DNA of 64,000 bases. Source: Sapria himalayana (taxonomy: Eukaryota > Streptophyta > Magnoliopsida > Malpighiales > Rafflesiaceae). The DNA is taken from positions 38,303 to 102,302 of the forward strand of contig JAREIK010010410.1 of NCBI GenBank assembly GCA_029783825.1, in the 5' to 3' direction. The position numbers were made by a program, and so were the translations under genes. Under the pieces are notes generated by a model, which saw nothing but the letters and a program-made list of their open reading frames with translations, was not told the DNA's origin and made no database searches. How positions within the stretch are numbered: the first letter of the stretch is position 1; each line of letters begins with the position of its first letter. Positions 63,937 to 64,000 of the stretch are shown here, in pieces.

Positions 63937-64000
63937 CTATCTATCCATATATATATTCATCGATCTATCCTCTATCTATTTGTCTATCTATTTATTTTTT

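Larger units (their letters stand above)
50290..64000. repeat. Degenerate TATC/GATA array, segment 4
   Basis: 13.7 kb of the same array, running off the right edge. It includes GT runs at 51629-51658 and 63425-63448 and long TA runs at 55685-55729, 58420-58464 and 63868-63936. From about 63600 the unit drifts toward ATCC/CATC variants. No genes are seen. Confidence 0.95.

Overview
The window looks like nuclear DNA of a flowering plant. The evidence is two large CACTA (En/Spm) DNA transposons with plant-type transposase, DUF4216/DUF4218 and Ulp1-type protease sequence, plus a Ty1-copia-style LTR with a tRNA-iMet-like primer site. Base composition is very AT-rich. The species and the monocot/dicot question cannot be settled from the sequence. 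No intact host gene was found. The one stretch that looks host-derived is a single captured exon inside the first CACTA element.

Layout. A degenerate TATC (GATA on the other strand) tetranucleotide array makes up about 31 kb, close to half of the window: 1-2180, 5333-9204, 22726-33843 and 50290-64000. Three mobile insertions interrupt what was probably one array: (i) a copia-like LTR with a non-coding internal stretch (2181-5332, minus orientation); (ii) a 13,521-bp CACTA element (9205-22725) with 13-bp terminal inverted repeats and a 3-bp CTA target duplication; (iii) a second CACTA element of a different subfamily (about 33844-50289), with TTAGC-rich subterminal repeats and a degraded left end.

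Gene content. Each CACTA element carries two minus-strand genes in the usual TNPD/TNP2 then TNPA/TNP1 order. In element 1 these are a TNP2-like transposase relic (17786-14399) and a second relic (14116 to about 10850) with Transposase_24-like, DUF8039-like and Ulp1 cysteine-protease segments. In element 2 they are a TNP2-like relic (43340-39639) and a coiled-coil TNPA-like relic (39504 to about 37600). All four are broken by stops or frameshifts. Several of the stops are TGA at positions where family members normally have Arg or Trp, as expected from deamination of methylated cytosines. None of the elements looks autonomous.

Other structure. The right end of element 1 is iterated three times, including a buried copy of the terminal inverted repeat. 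Element 1 also holds an 87-bp splice-bounded exon resembling plant mitochondrial scramblase-family proteins. The left part of element 2 has three roughly 1-kb tandem blocks with shrinking GC-rich triplet tracts, and its 5' side has a GA/CT tract, an ATAGTTATAC array and an 80-bp minisatellite. The TATC arrays show higher-order duplication: a pair of units offset by about 1.14 kb that the CACTA insertion split, and another pair with a period of about 975 bp. Long open frames in the arrays encode Tyr-Leu-Ser-Ile repeats in all three frames; this follows arithmetically from a 4-bp repeat and is not evidence of genes.
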